DNA from: Monocercomonoides exilis
Lineage: Eukaryota; Preaxostyla; Oxymonadida; Polymastigidae
NCBI GenBank assembly: GCA_001643675.2
Contig: LSRY02000010.1
Span: 1,010,501 to 1,074,500, forward strand
Direction: 5' to 3'
DNA length: 64,000 nt
A model generated the notes under the pieces. That model saw only the letters and a program-made list of their open reading frames with translations. It did no database searches and was not told where the DNA came from. Below are positions 33,309 to 44,603 of this stretch, piece after piece; positions within the stretch are counted from its first letter, which is position 1, and each line of letters starts with the position of its first letter. The position numbers and the translations under genes are program-made.

Positions 33309-34904
33309 ATGACAGATTATCCGAGTTTTAATTCTTTGGACGATGCAAATATATATGTAAATTTAGATGAACCTTGTGATACAGTTGAATTCTGCCCCTA
33401 TTTTCCTTTCACATCATGTTTTGCCAGTGGAACATATTCTTACACCCCATCAACAAAAATCAAAGATGGTCATTTCACTTGCTATTACGTCGACCAAAAG
33501 AGTCAGCCATTTAAGCTGCGGCAGTTTCATAAACAACCCGTGGATGCAATTCTTGATTTGAAATGGGCTCCTTTTCTTCCAAAGCATTGCTTCACTCAAG
33601 CATTTGAAGAAAATGCAACCTCATCAATTGTTGCAGGAGCTTGTGCAAATACAGGAATTCAATTTTTTAAATTTACTGCAGATCCATCGAATTCAACATC
33701 TATGCCAAATGTCAAACAAATATCAAAGAAAATTGAAAATCCTTTCGGAATTGAGCCAAAAAGAATGTGCTTATCACTTGATTGGCATAGATATTCAATT
33801 CCAGAAGATTCAAAATTGGTCACTTCATTGGATAATCAATTAGTTTCTGTTGTTAGAACGTCCTTTCCCTCGCTTTATTCAGAATCCCAAACGGAATGCT
33901 CCGAAGCAATTGTTGATTATGTTTGGGATGCGCATTCTAGCGATGTTTGGACAGCAGCATGGGCACATCCGCAGGAATATCCTGAAGTTGTGCTAAGTGG
34001 AGCAGATGATCACCGTCTTCGAGCATGGGATTTACGTCTAATTGACAAATGCAATCAGAAACAACAAAAATGCAATGAAGAAAAGGAGCAACAGGGAAAA
34101 ACAACGAATGAAGATGATTCACTCGAAGATGATGTTGAAGAGGAAGAAGATGATTTCGACAGCTCATTTCAGTTGTTCAAAACGCCTCAAAGGCCTTTAT
34201 CTCCATTTCATCAGCAGACTAAGTATCAACGCCCCAAGCCTATTGTGGAAAACTCTACGTCTCACGAAACAGGGGTTACTTGCATATCTCAGCATCCATT
34301 TCACCCGCACAACTTTGCTACTGGTTCTTTTGATGAGCATGTGAGGCTGTGGGATCTTCGGAAGCTGGACGAGCCTGTTTGGACGATGAAAGCCAAAGAC
34401 GGTGTATGGAGAATCAAGTGGATTGCACAAGAAATGAGAGAAAATTATAGTTCAGATAAAGAGAAAGGTTGCTTTGAATGCGAAGATCCAAAGAAGTATC
34501 GGTTTGGTGATGAAGGAGATCTGATGCTGATTGCATGCACACACGGGGGATGCAGCTGTATTTATTCATTCGATGGAACTTCTCAGCCTGATGAATCTTC
34601 TTCTTCTGCCGAAGTTCCTCCACAACCTTCGTCTTCTGCATCGCCTTCTTCAAAACAAACTCCGTCAGAGGTGAAGTCTGTTATTCAATCACCTCGCCTT
34701 GTTTTTACTCATTCGGGCCACAAATCAATGAACTACGGCTGTGACTGGATGAGGCCTCTCCCTGATAGCAATTCACTATTTTGTGCATCTGTTGGCTTTT
34801 ATGACAAATCACTTCATGTTTGGAGGGCGGATAAGAGAGATGGAGAAGGAAGTGAAGATAAAAAGGAAGATAAAAAGGAGACAGAAAATCCAAAAAGCGA
34901 GTGA
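33309..34904 (+). CDS. DPH7: diphthine methyltransferase DPH7 (WD40)
   Basis: Single exon, 531 aa. It has the DPH7 landmarks: DTVEFCPYFPFTSCFASGTY near the N-terminus, AILDLKWAPF, LSLDWH, VWTAAWAHPQ, LSGADDHRLRAWDLRL, HNFATGSFDEHVRLWDLRK, then GVWRIKW, and a final WD-like blade NYGCDWMRPL. DPH7 removes the methyl ester from the diphthine intermediate, allowing the last amidation of diphthamide on elongation factor 2. Two insertions are specific to this copy: an acidic stretch (about residues 250-285) and a Ser/Pro stretch (about 425-455). Human DPH7 is about 450 aa, so the extra length is these inserts. Confidence 0.9.
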   Translation: MTDYPSFNSLDDANIYVNLDEPCDTVEFCPYFPFTSCFASGTYSYTPSTKIKDGHFTCYYVDQKSQPFKLRQFHKQPVDAILDLKWAPFLPKHCFTQAFEENATSSIVAGACANTGIQFFKFTADPSNSTSMPNVKQISKKIENPFGIEPKRMCLSLDWHRYSIPEDSKLVTSLDNQLVSVVRTSFPSLYSESQTECSEAIVDYVWDAHSSDVWTAAWAHPQEYPEVVLSGADDHRLRAWDLRLIDKCNQKQQKCNEEKEQQGKTTNEDDSLEDDVEEEEDDFDSSFQLFKTPQRPLSPFHQQTKYQRPKPIVENSTSHETGVTCISQHPFHPHNFATGSFDEHVRLWDLRKLDEPVWTMKAKDGVWRIKWIAQEMRENYSSDKEKGCFECEDPKKYRFGDEGDLMLIACTHGGCSCIYSFDGTSQPDESSSSAEVPPQPSSSASPSSKQTPSEVKSVIQSPRLVFTHSGHKSMNYGCDWMRPLPDSNSLFCASVGFYDKSLHVWRADKRDGEGSEDKKEDKKETENPKSE

Positions 34905-35082
34905 GCTTTTAAATTGAAAATAATCGTTTTTATAAAAAATACATTTCAATAAAACATGATTTTGATAATCATAAAGCAAATTGATTTTTTTTCCAACACA
35001 AAAATTTTTGAAAGAGATACAAGGATGCATAGTGAAATGATAATATGAAAACGAAAAAAATTAATAAGTCTGAAGTGATTAT

Positions 35083-35900
35083 CTAAAGTGTTTGATTCAG
35101 ATATTCCCTATAAGCCCCAAGTCTCATTTCTCGTACTCTGTCTTCTTTTGTTTTATGTATATGCAATTTTATCTTTCTTCCAGAAATAACGCTTCTTCTT
35201 GTTTGCCCATCGGACGACGATGAAAAATAATCGTCCTCAGAAGATGACTCTTCGCTTTCATATTTCTTTTTCTGATCCTTTTTTTTCGCGGGCGAGGATG
35301 ACGAATCAGATGATATGGAAGGTGACGGAGAACGAGAGTGTTTAGAAGAATGGTTGTGCTTATGAGAGTGATGCTGTTTTTTACTTTTATGAGATGCCTT
35401 CTTTTGTCTATGATGAGAAAGTGAAGTGTCAGTTGATGAAGAATGATATGATTCAGATGAAGATAAACTGGGAGAAACACTTCGTTTTTCGCGTTTTGAA
35501 TGATGATGATGATGCTTTTCTTTTGAATGAGTTTTGTGTGTATGATGCTTACGATGGCTTGATCCAGATTCTGTTTCTTTTATTGTTTGCTGTCGATCTT
35601 CATATGATCTTTTTGTCTTTTGCGGAAGATCGTCTGCTTCTACCGCAATAAGCATTAAATAAACACAATATAAATTTAAATTAAAATGCAACAATTTTAT
35701 GAATGACAAATCACGTGTTTGAAGATATTTACATAGTTAAATTGATTTTGGAATTTCGTCGTTAAGTTTTCGCAGTTAAAAACAAATCCATTGTTTAACC
35801 GTTGAAAACAAATTTCAAAAATGTAATTTATGCAAATATATAAACTTAAAGGATAAAACAGCTGAAAATAATAAGAAAAAATACCTTTTAGTGAACTCAT
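35083..35900 (-). CDS. His/Ser/Lys-rich (RS-like) protein of unknown function
   Basis: Exon 1 is only 16 nt (35885-35900, MSSLK). After an intron of about 245 nt, exon 2 (35083-35639) joins in phase 1, giving 190 aa. The middle is almost pure His, Ser and Lys repeats (HHTHKTHSKEKHHHHHSK, SRSPSPSISS), as in splicing-related disordered proteins. The C-terminal 40 residues are more ordered (KIKLHIHKTKEDRVREMRLG then AYREYLNQTL) and may be the conserved part. A nuclear or splicing role is only a guess. It shares a 100-bp divergent spacer with the next gene. Confidence 0.7.
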
Positions 35901-36000
35901 TTTTAAATATTGGTCAAGATCTATTAATATTTGCTGGAAAATGCGAATCATTCACTTCGCAACTCACATATTGCTATTGACTTCTTGATTTTAAAACTCC

Positions 36001-36321
36001 ATGAGCTTAATTGTTATTTCACTTTTTTTGTTTCCATTTACAATTCAAAAAACTGCGTTTGATGCCATTGACGAATATTTTGACGTTCCTGATGAAACAC
36101 CTGAAAAACACGTTGATATTCAACCACAAGAATCAATAGAAGACGAATCTGAGTTTGAATTCGAAGAATATGATTTTGACGATGAAGAATTTGACTTGGA
36201 CATTGATATGATCGAGAAAGACGAAGATTCGTTTTTCCACATTCTCCTTGCACAGTTATTTGATGAAGAAGAGGAAGAAGAAATAGATCCATTTCTTCTT
36301 GAACAATTGGAATCACAATAA
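36001..36321 (+). CDS. small secreted very acidic protein
   Basis: Single exon, 106 aa. The N-terminus MSLIVISLFLFPFTIQKTA is a clear signal peptide. The mature part is dominated by Asp and Glu (FEFEEYDFDDEEFDLDIDMI; DEEEEEEIDPFLLEQL) with alternating aromatic residues and no Cys. It could be a luminal Ca-binding or chaperone-like protein. No family is recognised and there is no KDEL-type retention signal. Divergent from the His/Ser-rich gene with only 100 bp between starts. Confidence 0.65.
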   Translation: MSLIVISLFLFPFTIQKTAFDAIDEYFDVPDETPEKHVDIQPQESIEDESEFEFEEYDFDDEEFDLDIDMIEKDEDSFFHILLAQLFDEEEEEEIDPFLLEQLESQ

Positions 36322-36432
36322 TTACGTTTCTCTACAAAAAAATTTTTTATAAAATATTATATGTTTTTACTTCACTTCCCACTTGAAAAAAAAATTCTCA
36401 CAAAGACAATTCAAAATAAAAAATATTTTTTT

Positions 36433-39400
36433 TCACGTTCTGTTTTGATGTTTTGTAATTGCCCAAGGATCAAACATTCCAGAATGAAAAGGTGAAGATT
36501 GTGAAGTTGTAGGCTGCTGAGGTTTAAGAGAAGTTTGAACTTGGGACAACGAGAAAGCAGAATTTAGCTGTGATTGTGATTGAGAAGCAAAAGGTTGATG
36601 AAATGAAGTTGGTTGTGAAATGTTCGTTTGAAGTGGATTTATTGGGAGAGATGTGGATGGAGAGGGGTGCTGAGGTGCAGTCATATTAATATTTGCATTG
36701 ACATCTGCCATGCTTTGGTACATTCCAATCCCTTGCTTGAGATCTTGCATCATTGGACGTGGTGGCGAACCGGCCACTCTTGAGATGTCCTGATCTGTTT
36801 TCTGAGATGTATCAAAAGTTGAGTATTTTTCTTCCTTCAACGCTTCTCCATCTCCTGCTTTCCTTCGTGTCATCTTTCTTTCACGACCTCCTGTTCTTTC
36901 GTGGCTCTCCTTCATCATTGGCGTATCGCCAAACTCCTTCAGCTGCTTCAGGTCCCACTTCTCAAAGGCACTTTCAAACCAGCGCGGAGGGCAGAACTGC
37001 TGGTCTCTTGCAATCCTCTTCTCCATGTTGCGGATTGTCTCGGCTTTCACTCGGCAGGCATTAGCAATCGCGTCCTTAAACAGCTTCGGACGTGGCCTCT
37101 TGGCGGACGCATAGCCGTGCTTGGCATACAGTGGCTGAGGCAAATGGAAGCATCCGGCTGATGCTGATGAATCAGACAAGGCTATTTGAATAGGATCATT
37201 CAAAGAAGAAAAAGAAGAAGTTGCATCCGCGTCTTCGGGTGGAAAGGGAAGAGACCGAAAGCTTGGAACGTATTTCGATGAGAAATCACTTAACGATTGA
37301 AATGAAAGTGCGGAAAGCGAAGTGGATGGTTCATTTGGGAAATCTTGAGAAAAATGGCGTTCACTCACATTGAATGATCCTGCCGTTTCAAACAGCTTCA
37401 CCTCCATCTCAGAGAATGTGATGAGATATTCGTCTCTTTCGTTGAACAGCTCTTTTTCTGTTGGATCGTTCACCCGCGCTGACTTGCGGTGTCCTGAGCC
37501 CTGCTGCTTCAATTCATCGTTCAGCTGACTAGCTCCTTCTGGCTGCATATCCAGAATCACATTTTTGGCATCTCCTCCACTCGAAAGATTCCAAGTGCTG
37601 CTGATCCAGCGCAGGCTGCTCCGAGGGAAGAGCTGTTGGCCCAAAGATACTTCTGCGTCTTTGCAATCATCTGAAGCATCTTCAGATGAATTTGAATCAA
37701 GAGCGTTTTCAATCTTCAAGCTTTGCTTCTCAGATTGTAAGTGTTCGGTTAAGTTTTCACATTCTTTCTTTTCTGGAGTTGTATTTCTATCTTTTATGAA
37801 AGTATCTTCTTCTTTCATAAAAGAATCTTCTAACTTTTCCCCAAATCTTGAATCCATAGTTTGTGGAGTTCCTGAATTTTCCTCGGTTTTTATTCCACTT
37901 TTATAAATAGAATCGACATTTCCTTTGATATCTTTTCTATCTTCTTCCATTGCATTTTCGCTTCCTTCTTTCCCATTCACTTTAACTGCTCCAACATTCT
38001 CGTTATTGTCATTTCCAGCAGAATTCTCTTCTTCTTCATCTTCCTCCTCTGAATCATTGTTGTCTTCCTTTCCTGAAATGTACTTGTTTGCATACAGAAT
38101 CGACACCGCACACATCGACTTCGTTGACACATCTGTGCTGCCAAACTGGTGCACCAGGCACTCGCCCAGCTCCACAACCATCTTCATCACCCTGCGGAAT
38201 GTGTCAAAGGACGTCCCGTCAACCAGCGAAGCCTTCACTTCGGCTGCTTTGAGGGCACGCGACAACACATCGCGATACTCAATCAGTCGGTTCAGCTGCG
38301 CGGATGTGGAGCAGAGCCGATGACCTTCAGTTTTTGTCATTGTCACCTCAAACAGCACGAGCAGCGAGCGGACAAGAAAAAGGAAGCGGTTGTAGGTCAG
38401 ATGGAGAGAAGAAGGAGGAGCCAATGTAGTGTGGCTGCAGAGTGACAAGAAGCGGAGGATGGAAGAGGAGAAGACAGTGGTAAAGACGGTGCTGAATGAC
38501 GAGATGTTTGCCATCAGCGTTGAGCCATACATCGGCGAAGATGCTGAGGGAGAAGCGCCAGGACGCGAAGAATACGAAGACGAGCGATCTGTCATTGACA
38601 GGGAGTTCATTGACATGGAATAGTTAGTCGAAGGATAACGATATTTCTGTATAGAAATGAAGAATATGGCAAACGCGATGTGAAGCAACGGGAAATATGC
38701 CTGGATGATCGAAAGGATCCTCGTGACTGAAGGGCGTCGTCCGTCTGAGTCGCTAAATCCAGTTGGCGAGCTGCTTCTAATTTCAGCAGGAGAAGAAAAT
38801 GAATGTGAAGAGCCAAGCGGAGGCGGAGATGCAGGCGGACTTGTGTAAGAAGAAGACGAGTCCAGCTGCGAAGGAAGATGAAATTGTGCCTTCGCTTTGT
38901 TGTTGTAGTATTTTTTGACAGAAAGAAAATGAAGCATCATTTCAACGCAACTTTGACACAGTGAGTTAACATCTTCAGAGGAGAGAAGAGGAATTGAGCA
39001 TGGAGTTTGATGCTTCCTAATTGCTGCTGGTGATATAAAAAATGGGTCATACGATTGCGATAGGCTTCCAAGTGAACGACTGGAAGTGTTGTATCCTTCA
39101 ATGTATTGATTTATGCATGTGCACAATTCTTCAACTACAAGTTTCATTAAAAATGTGTATTGTTGTTCTTGCATAATCTCAAAAGAAGTTTTCTTTTCAT
39201 TTGCAAGAGAAGATTCACCTCCAATTTGATTGTCTGTTTGATGAGTTCTTAAAAAAAAAAATGAAAATTTTTAAAATAGCAAAAAAGAGATTGAAGCAAA
39301 CAAATCAGCTGATTGATGAACGGATGGAATGATTCCCACATCAAATATACTCAATTGAGCAAAAAATGGAACTCGCTTTTTCTCGCCATTGTAGTCGAAA

Positions 39401-39588
39401 GGTAAAGTGAAGTCAAATTGATCAAGTATTACGTCATCTTTGAAGAAAGGAATTGCATGTTCCGTTGAAATTGACGGTAATTGTGTAAATGTCGGAATGC
39501 AAAAATCAAAATCAACTTTATCTGTTTTGGGGTATTGTTGATTTTCATTGTTTTCTAGGCATCCTTTTTGTGAAGGAGGTTGGTTCAT
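36433..39588 (-). CDS. large unknown protein, 1033 aa, two exons
   Basis: Exon 1 is 39303-39588 plus the split codon base at 39302 (start MNQPPSQKG; the ORF upstream has no earlier ATG). A 54-nt intron (GTTTGC...TTTAAG) leads to exon 2, 36433-39247, in phase 2. The N-terminal third is helical and partly hydrophobic (VTRILSIIQAYFPLLHIAF at about residue 260), with a predicted folded block to about residue 440. An acidic, Lys-rich linker follows. A second ordered region near the C-terminus includes PRPKLFKDAIANACRVKAE and CPPRWFESAFEKWDLKQ. The last 100 residues are Gln/Ser/Pro-rich. I do not recognise the family. Confidence 0.75.
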
Positions 39589-40064
39589 TTGAAACAATTA
39601 AACTTGATTTTAGGTTTGTGAAAAACTGCAGCCCTTTAAATATTCAAATAATATGTCTATAAAAACAAATTTTATTGTTAGATGCTGAACAAAAGTTGAG
39701 CAAAAGGATATACCTTGGATTGGTTAATTTTTTTCTCAGAAAAAATTTTATTCTGGGCGCAAATATTCAAAAAAGAACTACTTCGCTTATCATAAATTTA
39801 ACATTTCGTTTGAGCGTATTCATTTTCCAATGTTACTAATTTGAAATTAATTTATTCTATTTTATGTATTATTAATTTTATACACACACAAATAAAAAAA
39901 AAATGAATGAAAGAAATCGTGTAAATTAAAAATGAAATTTAGTTCAATATTTTAAATTCTGTTGTTTATTCTGGCGCAAGATTTTCGTTTTGCTTTATAT
40001 TTGAAAGCTGTTGTTTGTAAATGAATGTGATCATTAAACATTTTTCAAATTTCTCTTCTTCATT
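39589..40064. other. intergenic
   Basis: AT-rich 5' flank of the 36433-39588 gene and 3' flank of the next. Nothing recognised. Confidence 0.5.
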
Positions 40065-43000
40065 TTATTCATCGTCATCATCATCGTCGTCGTCATGATA
40101 CTGCCAAATAGAAAGTATCTTTTCCATCTCGCTTTCCATTTTCTTTCCACTTGCCGCTGCTCCATTTCCAGAACTACCAACTCTTGAATACGAAGGCAAT
40201 GAATCTTTTTTCACTTTAAATGCATTTTTGTCATCATCATCCTTTTTTGGAGAAGCAGCTCCTCTCCCAAAAGCCGACTTTGGCAGCAATCCTTTTCCTA
40301 TTTCGTTTCCAACGCCAGATGGGGTGTTTTGCTCCCTTTCTGTTTTATATGCTGATGACATGAATCTTGATGGAGGAACAAGAGTGCGTCTTCCAACAAC
40401 AGGAGAGCCAGATGAGGCAGAGCCAGTTGCCGATGCATTTGAAGGAGAAATTGCAGTTGACGATGGCGTTGATGCTGAGACAGGAGAAGGGCGATTGGCA
40501 AACCTGTCATTCAATCCTGAGGGGAAACGAGGCGTGCGAGTTGAGAAGGAACCAGAGGAAAATGGCACAGCAATTGAAGAAGAAGGCACTTGAGATGTTG
40601 GCTTTGACAAAAATGAAGACGAACGAATGGTTTCAGAAGATCTTGGAGGTGAATTATGTTTAGTTCGTGAGTTTTTGCCAAAAATACTTGAAGAAGATGA
40701 TGATGACGATGAAATGTCAAAAGAAGAAGACGACGACGAAGATTCGTTTTTGAGCCAATCTCTGTCATTAGAATGCGGAGAAGCGCTGTGAGTGCGATGG
40801 AAATCGCGGTTGCTGTGGTGTTGGTGCTGATGCTGTGAACGGCGATGAAGAGGTGAATGATGGCTGCGGTGATGAGGGTGGGATGAAGGCGAGGCGGAAT
40901 AAGAGCGGCGAAGTGGCGATTGTCCAAATGAATTGAATGGAGAATGACGTGAAGCGAATGGAGAGGCGCCAGCAAAAGAAGCTGTTGAAGTTGAAAGTGT
41001 TGGAGACAAAGAAAAAAATGATTCGTTTCCTGGTCTGTGAGGTGAAAGTGAGGTGTATCTTTTTGAGTGTGTTGGTGTGGATGAAACAGACCTTCGAGTA
41101 GGTGAATGTGAATGTCGAGAAGAAGATGATGAAGATGAAGATGAAGATACTCCTATATCGTTGCGACTTGGAGACTTTGAAGATGAATGGTGACGAGAGC
41201 GCCTGGCACGCGAATTAGAGTGAGAATGAGGCGAAGAGTGAGAATGATGCGATGGCGAACGAGACGGTGAATGAGATGACGAATGATGTGAACTTCGACT
41301 TCTCTCTCTGCTTCTCTGGCTGTCTGACTGAACAACTGGAGAAGCATCAAACCGCACTCTCACGTTACTTCTACCTTCATTTTCTGTTCGGTTTATTCCT
41401 CTGAAGCTTTCAACACCGTCAACTCGAGGAGGACTGTGTTGAGATGTGTATAAAGATTTGATGAAGGAAGACGATGATGAAGAAGGTGGTGATGGCGCAG
41501 GTGATTGTTGCGAAGTTGTTGCCTTTTTGTGCCACCCAGTGTATGTTGGTGCAAGGCGTGGAGCAAATAAATCTAAAGGACCCTCATCTGTATCTTCGTC
41601 ATCATCATCTTCCTCTTCTTCCTCTTTTTTTTCTTTCCTCATCATTCCACGCAAACCTGTCAGTGGAGATAGCTCACGAAGAAGCAGTTGAGATGATCCA
41701 GATGCAGACGCTGAAGCTGAAGCAGAAGCAGAAGCAGAAGAGGACGAATATTGTGAAACTTCTCGCGGAGGAGTTGATGTTGGCGATAAAGTATTTGCAG
41801 ATAAAGAAGCTGATCCACTTTTATTTTCTTCACTTTTTTTAATGTCACGGAAAGCCGACAATGGTGTCACGTGCACAACATCAGGCTTCTGTAGAACTTC
41901 CTCTTCACCGTCTTTATTGCTTGCCGTGTTACTTGAGTTAATAGGTTCGTTTTCAACTTCATTCTTTCTGAGAGAATTTGAATCTGATTCTTCGTCTTCT
42001 GTCTCACTATCGGACTTATCCAATGATTTACTATTTTGATTTCCATTTTTCGCTCCTTTCTTGGAAAAGTCTGGAAGTAACGAAGCAATAGCTTCTGCAA
42101 TCCCCATTCCTTTCATTAGAGCTCCTCCAAACAAAGCACCTTCTGGTTCATAATCATCGCTCACTCCACTTCGACGGTTCCTAATTTCATTTTCCAATCG
42201 CCCTCGCAAATTTTCGGACTTTTTGAAATTATCTCCTTCATTTCTTTCCATTTCGCTTTTTCTTTTTTCTTCAAGATAATTATTCTCAGACTCACTGCTT
42301 TCATTCTCTTCTGAAAGATAACTGTTTGGTGTTGATTCAATATTTCGAATATTTTCATCATCACTTTCAGAAATGCCTCTCATTTGATCTGAAATATCTC
42401 CAAATTCATCATTTCCTTCTGCGTCCAACTCTTCGTTCTTCCGTCTGTTGATATATTTCCTTGCATCTTCGTCTTTTCTTGTCAACTTACTCCGGATTGA
42501 TTGCGAAACTTCATCCAGTTCACTCATCACTTTGCTGATTGTAGAGTGAACCTCCTTCTGCCTTTCGCTATTGCCAGCCAGAATCGCTGCTCGGATAATT
42601 TTCTCTCTTTCTTCCTCTTTCATTGGAGGCGATAGAAGAGCACTTCTTTTTGTACCGTTGCTGACGCTGTTTCTGCCAAACCCAAAATCTCTTCCACGTC
42701 TGGTTTCTTCTTCTTTTGAAGCGCCAAAGACTTCCCTCTTCCACTGTGCATCAGGAATCGAATCAATTCCGCTGAGTGCTTCGCCAACTTGCCTTTCATA
42801 ACTTCGTCTTATCGAATCTTCAGTCATATCAGAAAGAATTGATGGAGATAGCGGAGGACGAGATGCAAAGCGAGAACCGGCAAATGCTCTATTGTCTTGG
42901 CTTCCCATCCTTTCTGCCCTGCTCAGCAACTTCCCATCGTTCAATGAACCTTCTAATAAGTTTCCTGAATTCGGAATTTCGCTCTGGAATGGTGGAACAG

Positions 43001-44603
43001 GATGTGGAGGCATTACAACAACTTGTGTTTGTGCCAATGGAAGGACAACATCTGGGACTTTTTCTTGTTTGTCTTCTTCGACTTGCTGTTTCTGTCGCTG
43101 TTGTGCATCATTCTTCGGAGATTTTTGATTTGAAATTGTTTCTTTATTTCTTTCTTTGCTTCTTTCTCGGCTTTGTTTCTTTGATTTTTGTTTTGTTTCT
43201 TTTTTTGACTTTTCAGGTGCCCTTGATTTTTTGCTGTTTTTACTTGATTTCTTCTTCTTTCTCTTGTCTCTTTTTGTCTCGCTTTCTTCACTTTCATATT
43301 TATAGCTCTCGCTTTCGTTAGAAGTGCTGCTTTCTTCTTCTTCTTCTTCTTCTTCTTCTTCGGTTTCATTGCTTCTTTCTCTTTCATCACTTTCATCAGA
43401 TTCATCATATTTATCTTCTCTACTGTCGCTACTACTTCCACTACTATCATTTGAAGAACTTTCATCATCTTCTTCTTCTTCACTTTCCCATTTTTTGTTC
43501 TTTCCATTCTTCTTCTTTTTTGCTTCTTTTTTGCTTCTTTTATCTTCTTTCCCTTTTGATTTTTTTGATTTTTTCTTTTCTGCTTTTGATTTTCTTGGAT
43601 TTTCTTTCTCCTTCATTGCAGCAGCGAGTGCAGCAAATGACGGAATTGCCGTCACAACTCCAGGATGAGATGGAATGGACTGAGGGACCGGAAGAGGAAG
43701 AGGAGTAACAAATGGAGCTTGAGGCTGCATCTGACCTTTTGGTGCAATTGAATGGATTTGTGAATATTTACCTCTTGCGCTCAAATCATGAGCTGGTGCG
43801 TCGTAATATTGCTGTGTCGATGTGACTGATCCAATAAATGGAGAATCAAGATTTTGTTGAGGATAAGAAGAGGGTGAAGGTGAAAGAGGGCTTGGCGATG
43901 GAGAATCAATTGAAGATTCCGTAAAAGACAAATGAGAAAAAAATTGTTTAAGCCCTGACAAAGTTCCAAGCCTGAACGTCACGCTAACAATTCCAAGTTC
44001 CCCTAATTCTCCTCGAAACTGACTTGATGCGTTTGACTTGCTTGTTATTAATGGATTCTGAAGTGCAATTTGCTTTGTGACTTCAACAATTCTATATGAT
44101 GAAGATTTTTCTTGATTTTGCGCATAATATGCATTACATAAAGTATTTATCACGGGTTTCATTGGAAATTTACATATTCCAAGAAGAATCGTTGGCTGTG
44201 AAGCGATTTCAAGAAGAGATGACGATTGAAATTGACTTGCTCTGAGCTTCATCCATATTTCTTCTATAACAGATACCCTTTGAGACACATATAATTGTCC
44301 GCTGGATTTTGTTGATGATTCGCGTTTTACTGCATCTGGTTTCTTTACGACATGAGAAAGGTCAAAAATCACTGTATGCCCAAGTGACGAAGTCGCTTCA
44401 GCTGGAATTGAGCGAGATTGAAGTCCAGGTATTGCTATTTCTGGAAGTAAATTACTTTTAATTCTACAATAAATTTCATTCACTGAATATATTGTTGAAA
44501 TTGTTGTCGATTGTGATTTTTCAGTACTCTCAAAACTTGGAAAACTTAACTGTAGTGGATGTCCTGTTAATGAAGATATTGTTACAGCTAAGAAAGGAGT
44601 CAT
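40065..44603 (-). CDS. 1512-aa disordered protein with a possible N-terminal C2-like domain
   Basis: Single exon from the ATG at 44603 to the TAA at 40065. The first 230 residues are ordered and beta-rich (FLAVTISSLTGHPLQLSFP ... GIVSVTFRLGTLSGLKQFF) and may form a C2-like fold. Then come long low-complexity blocks: Lys/Glu/Ser (about residues 330-520), acidic, Ser-His RS-like (about 1130-1290, HHSHSSPHSHSN), Ser-rich, and a final poly-Asp (HDDDDDDDDE). Composition recalls scaffold or centriolar/nuclear disordered proteins. No family is recognised. Plus-strand ORFs across the region are shadows. Confidence 0.75.
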   Translation of the reverse strand: MTPFLAVTISSLTGHPLQLSFPSFESTEKSQSTTISTIYSVNEIYCRIKSNLLPEIAIPGLQSRSIPAEATSSLGHTVIFDLSHVVKKPDAVKRESSTKSSGQLYVSQRVSVIEEIWMKLRASQFQSSSLLEIASQPTILLGICKFPMKPVINTLCNAYYAQNQEKSSSYRIVEVTKQIALQNPLITSKSNASSQFRGELGELGIVSVTFRLGTLSGLKQFFSHLSFTESSIDSPSPSPLSPSPSSYPQQNLDSPFIGSVTSTQQYYDAPAHDLSARGKYSQIHSIAPKGQMQPQAPFVTPLPLPVPQSIPSHPGVVTAIPSFAALAAAMKEKENPRKSKAEKKKSKKSKGKEDKRSKKEAKKKKNGKNKKWESEEEEDDESSSNDSSGSSSDSREDKYDESDESDERERSNETEEEEEEEEEESSTSNESESYKYESEESETKRDKRKKKKSSKNSKKSRAPEKSKKETKQKSKKQSRERSKERNKETISNQKSPKNDAQQRQKQQVEEDKQEKVPDVVLPLAQTQVVVMPPHPVPPFQSEIPNSGNLLEGSLNDGKLLSRAERMGSQDNRAFAGSRFASRPPLSPSILSDMTEDSIRRSYERQVGEALSGIDSIPDAQWKREVFGASKEEETRRGRDFGFGRNSVSNGTKRSALLSPPMKEEEREKIIRAAILAGNSERQKEVHSTISKVMSELDEVSQSIRSKLTRKDEDARKYINRRKNEELDAEGNDEFGDISDQMRGISESDDENIRNIESTPNSYLSEENESSESENNYLEEKRKSEMERNEGDNFKKSENLRGRLENEIRNRRSGVSDDYEPEGALFGGALMKGMGIAEAIASLLPDFSKKGAKNGNQNSKSLDKSDSETEDEESDSNSLRKNEVENEPINSSNTASNKDGEEEVLQKPDVVHVTPLSAFRDIKKSEENKSGSASLSANTLSPTSTPPREVSQYSSSSASASASASASASGSSQLLLRELSPLTGLRGMMRKEKKEEEEEDDDDEDTDEGPLDLFAPRLAPTYTGWHKKATTSQQSPAPSPPSSSSSSFIKSLYTSQHSPPRVDGVESFRGINRTENEGRSNVRVRFDASPVVQSDSQRSRERSRSSHHSSSHSPSRSPSHHSHSSPHSHSNSRARRSRHHSSSKSPSRNDIGVSSSSSSSSSSRHSHSPTRRSVSSTPTHSKRYTSLSPHRPGNESFFSLSPTLSTSTASFAGASPFASRHSPFNSFGQSPLRRSYSASPSSHPHHRSHHSPLHRRSQHQHQHHSNRDFHRTHSASPHSNDRDWLKNESSSSSSSFDISSSSSSSSSIFGKNSRTKHNSPPRSSETIRSSSFLSKPTSQVPSSSIAVPFSSGSFSTRTPRFPSGLNDRFANRPSPVSASTPSSTAISPSNASATGSASSGSPVVGRRTLVPPSRFMSSAYKTEREQNTPSGVGNEIGKGLLPKSAFGRGAASPKKDDDDKNAFKVKKDSLPSYSRVGSSGNGAAASGKKMESEMEKILSIWQYHDDDDDDDDE

